A stretch of DNA of 64,000 nt from Luteibaculum oceani (lineage in GTDB: Bacteria; Bacteroidota; Bacteroidia; Flavobacteriales_D; Luteibaculaceae): positions 1-64,000 of the forward strand of contig NZ_VORB01000009.1 of the NCBI RefSeq assembly GCF_007995015.1, given 5' to 3'. A model generated the notes under the pieces. It saw nothing but the letters and a program-made list of their open reading frames with translations, made no database searches and had not been told where the DNA came from. The position numbers and the translations under genes are program-made. Positions 61,930 to 64,000 of this stretch are shown piece by piece. Position 1 is the stretch's first letter. The number at the start of each line of letters is the position of its first letter.

Positions 61930-62985
61930 ATGCGAAATTTTCTGGTTGTAATTGCCCTTGTTTTGTCAAGTCTTTTTGTATTAGGACAACAGAAAACAGA
62001 GGCATTTTCTAACGTTAATTTTCCTATTAACGCCAGAACTGCAGCGCTTGGAGGTAAAATTGTTGCCGCAGATTTTTCCGATCCTCAAATGGCAAGTGCT
62101 GCTCCCCAGCTCATAAGTGGTATGGAAAAGGGGAGCGTTAATTTCCAAACCCTATTCTTGCCAAATGGGCTTAAGTCTACCGATGCGAGTTATCTTTTTA
62201 AAGTAAAAGACCTTCCCTTTACCTTTTTAGCAGGAGCTAGGTTGTTCAGCTTTGGTCCCATGGATCAAACCGATGAGTTTGGTAATGTAAATGGCAATTT
62301 TACGCCGAGGGACCAGGTATTGTACGTTTCGGCTGGTTATAATAGACCGGGCCCTTGGCAATATGGGGCAAGTTTAAAATTTTTAAACTCCACCTACGAA
62401 GTATACACCGCCAACGCACTAGCAATGGATTTAGGAGTGGCCTATGTGGATACTGTAAAACAGTTTTCTGCCGGAGCTCAGCTGAGTAATGCGGGAATTA
62501 TGCTTTCAAATTATCTCGATGCTAGACAAAAGTTGCCAGTAAACTTTGCCATGGGAATCAGTAAGAAGTTGGATAAGGCTCCTTTCCGCTTCTTATTTAC
62601 CATGGATAACCTGCAGCAGTGGGAAATAGAATTGCCAGAGGATACAGAGGTAAAAAGGGATCCGCTTACCGGCGAAGATCTACCTCCCGAGGAAAAATCT
62701 AGCATGGGTAGATTTTTTAGAAATTTTACGCGCCATATCTACGCGGGATCGGAAATTGTTTTCTCCCAGAATTTTCAGATAAGGGTTGGATATAATTACT
62801 TAAGAAGAAAGGAGTTAAGCATTGCCGAAAAGCCTGGAACAGTTGGGCTTTCTTGGGGCTTAGGATTTAAGATTAATCGATTTCACATACACTACGCCAA
62901 TAGCAGGTTTCACCTTGCTGGTGGAGCACATTTTTTCTCTGTAACAACTAACATCAACAATTTTTGGACGAGAAAGCAGCTGTAA
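61930..62985 (+). CDS. porQ: Type IX secretion system protein PorQ
   Basis: The 351-residue precursor has a signal peptide (FLVVIALVLSSLFVLGQ). A beta-barrel-like outer-membrane chain follows, opening FSNVNFPINARTAALGGKIVAA and ending in FHIHYANSRFHLAGGAHFFSVTTNI. In T9SS, PorQ works with the shuttle protein PorV and the sortase PorU in delivery and attachment of cargo at the outer membrane. The following gene is cmk, the usual Bacteroidota neighbour, which supports the call. It explains how the T9SS cargo protein at 3645 can be processed. Confidence 0.9.
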   Translation: MRNFLVVIALVLSSLFVLGQQKTEAFSNVNFPINARTAALGGKIVAADFSDPQMASAAPQLISGMEKGSVNFQTLFLPNGLKSTDASYLFKVKDLPFTFLAGARLFSFGPMDQTDEFGNVNGNFTPRDQVLYVSAGYNRPGPWQYGASLKFLNSTYEVYTANALAMDLGVAYVDTVKQFSAGAQLSNAGIMLSNYLDARQKLPVNFAMGISKKLDKAPFRFLFTMDNLQQWEIELPEDTEVKRDPLTGEDLPPEEKSSMGRFFRNFTRHIYAGSEIVFSQNFQIRVGYNYLRRKELSIAEKPGTVGLSWGLGFKINRFHIHYANSRFHLAGGAHFFSVTTNINNFWTRKQL

Positions 62986-63677
62986 CTCGAAAAATCAATA
63001 TCGCCATAGATGGTTATTCGGCTTGTGGAAAAAGTACCTTGGCAAAAGATTTAGCCAAAGTACTTTCCTACACTTTCATAGATAGTGGGGCAATGTACCG
63101 GGCGGTTACCCTTTTTGCTATGCGTAATGGGTGGATAAAAGAAAACGGTGTTATAGACCAAAAGGCATTAATAGCATCTTTAAATACCGTGCAAATTGGG
63201 TTTAAGCCTAGCCAGGAAAAGGGAAAAAGCGATACCCATTTAAATGGAGAGAATGTAGAAGAAGAAATTCGAAAACCGCATATTGCTCAATACGTATCAC
63301 AAATAAGTGCAATTCCCGAAGTACGAAAAAGGTTAGTTGCCTTGCAGCAAGATTTCGGAAAAGAGAAGGGGGTGGTTATGGATGGTCGTGATATTGGCAC
63401 AGTAGTTTTCCCAAATGCCGAGTTAAAGCTTTTTGTAACGGCAGATGTAGAGGAAAGAGCAAGAAGACGCTTCGAAGAATTAAAATCAAAAGGGGTGGAG
63501 TCTACACTGGAAGAGGTAAAGAAAAACCTAGCACACCGCGATCACCTCGATACAACCAGAGCTACAGATCCGCTGAAAAAAGCAGATGACGCACGTCTGG
63601 TCGATAATACTTGTATGACCAAAGACGAACAACTAACTTTGGTTCTTGGCTGGGTACGTTCCCTGATATCTAATTAA
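62964..63677 (+). CDS. cmk: (d)CMP kinase
   Basis: This enzyme phosphorylates CMP and dCMP with ATP. The 237-residue protein has Walker A IAIDGYSACGKSTLAKD (about residues 12-28). The CMP-binding segment is TFIDSGAMYRAVTLFAM, then GVVMDGRDIGTVVFPNA, and AHRDHLDTTRATDPLKKADDARLVDNT closes the site. No ATG is available before MYRAV. The frame opens with TTG at 62964, which overlaps the porQ stop by 22 bp, so initiation from TTG and translational coupling to porQ are likely. Confidence 0.94.
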   Translation: MDEKAAVTRKINIAIDGYSACGKSTLAKDLAKVLSYTFIDSGAMYRAVTLFAMRNGWIKENGVIDQKALIASLNTVQIGFKPSQEKGKSDTHLNGENVEEEIRKPHIAQYVSQISAIPEVRKRLVALQQDFGKEKGVVMDGRDIGTVVFPNAELKLFVTADVEERARRRFEELKSKGVESTLEEVKKNLAHRDHLDTTRATDPLKKADDARLVDNTCMTKDEQLTLVLGWVRSLISN

Positions 63678-63683
63678 CTAAGT

Positions 63684-64000
63684 ATGAAATTATTTCCCCT
63701 TATTCTCATTTCCCTGTTTCTAACTTCTGCTGTGATGGCGCAAGACAAAGAAGCGCTTAAAGAAGTTGAAAAGGAAATTATTGCCGAAAAGGAAGGAAAA
63801 AGCAAAAAAGGTGTTTTTTCTAAACTCAATGTTTTTGGTAAAGACAAAAAAGAGGCCGTTGCAGATAGTAGCGATGGTGGTATTGTAGTAGATGGTAAAA
63901 AGGCAGGGAAGTATAAGCCTGCAAAGGACGATAAAGTAGATCCAGATAAGAAAGAACTACAGGATTACAAAAAGGCTATGGACGCCGAAAAAGCGCCCGT
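63684..64000 (+). CDS. Secreted lysine-rich protein, cut by right edge
   Basis: The frame starts at ATG 63684 and is open to the window end (105 codons). It begins with a signal peptide (MKLFPLILISLFLTSAVMAQ). The mature part seen so far is highly charged and low-complexity, rich in Lys, Asp, Glu and Ala (VEKEIIAEKEGKSKKGVFSKL, then KPAKDDKVDPDKKELQDYKK). It lies 6 bp after the cmk stop, so it is probably in the same transcript. I do not recognise its family. Confidence 0.75.
   Translation, partial: MKLFPLILISLFLTSAVMAQDKEALKEVEKEIIAEKEGKSKKGVFSKLNVFGKDKKEAVADSSDGGIVVDGKKAGKYKPAKDDKVDPDKKELQDYKKAMDAEKAP

Overview
The window looks like a chromosomal segment of a Bacteroidota bacterium, probably a free-living flavobacterium-like lineage. 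Evidence: a type IX secretion (T9SS) component (PorQ) and a very large secreted protein with a T9SS C-terminal sorting domain; Bacteroidota-style promoters (-7 box TAnnTTTG, sometimes with an upstream TTG/TTTG box); a TonB-dependent receptor; the lineage-typical gene pairs zapA-rny, porQ-cmk and ferredoxin/acyl-CoA reductase; and an ISL3/ISAon1-like transposase end at the left edge.

Layout. 1-3.6 kb: the tail of an insertion sequence, tRNA-Lys, a GNAT-like protein, shikimate kinase, a PRPP-binding transferase, a TPMT-like methyltransferase and a small orphan gene. 3.6-11.3 kb: a giant T9SS cargo protein, the rRNA methyltransferase RlmD, a G-rich intergenic repeat patch and a serine carboxypeptidase. 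11.4-20.1 kb: ornithine aminotransferase, a flippase-like membrane protein and a GT39-like glycosyltransferase on the plus strand, then a minus-strand envelope operon (M23 peptidase, small carboxypeptidase-regulatory-like protein, TonB receptor). 20.2-22.4 kb: coiled-coil protein, zapA and rny. 22.5-31.2 kb: an eight-gene, tightly overlapping surface-polysaccharide operon (flippase, three glycosyltransferases, UDP-GlcNAc 2-epimerase, O-antigen ligase/polymerase, DegT aminotransferase, initiating sugar-phosphate transferase).

31.2-40.4 kb is the accessory region. It is bracketed by two intergenic arrays of the same modular repeats in the same orientation (31197-32130 and 39600-40254). Between them lie a small membrane protein with a winged-helix regulator, a PLD-fold protein with a C-terminal knuckle-like motif, a large PLD-helicase-DUF3427-type protein overlapping a NUDIX hydrolase gene, and a thioredoxin-like lipoprotein. 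The PLD / PLD-helicase / NUDIX set is the best candidate in this window for an undescribed system, plausibly genome defence or nucleic-acid repair.

40.4-64 kb returns to housekeeping and envelope genes: YggS, DUF1015, rhomboid protease, VOC and DUF1456 proteins, a complete RND-MFP-TolC efflux operon, MscL, serC-serA, a ferredoxin-led operon with two secreted proteins, acyl-CoA reductase, a beta-helix lipoprotein, ribosomal protein L31 type B, a GlmU-like protein, Lon protease behind a near-perfect sigma-54 promoter, PorQ, CMP kinase, and a secreted protein cut by the right edge.
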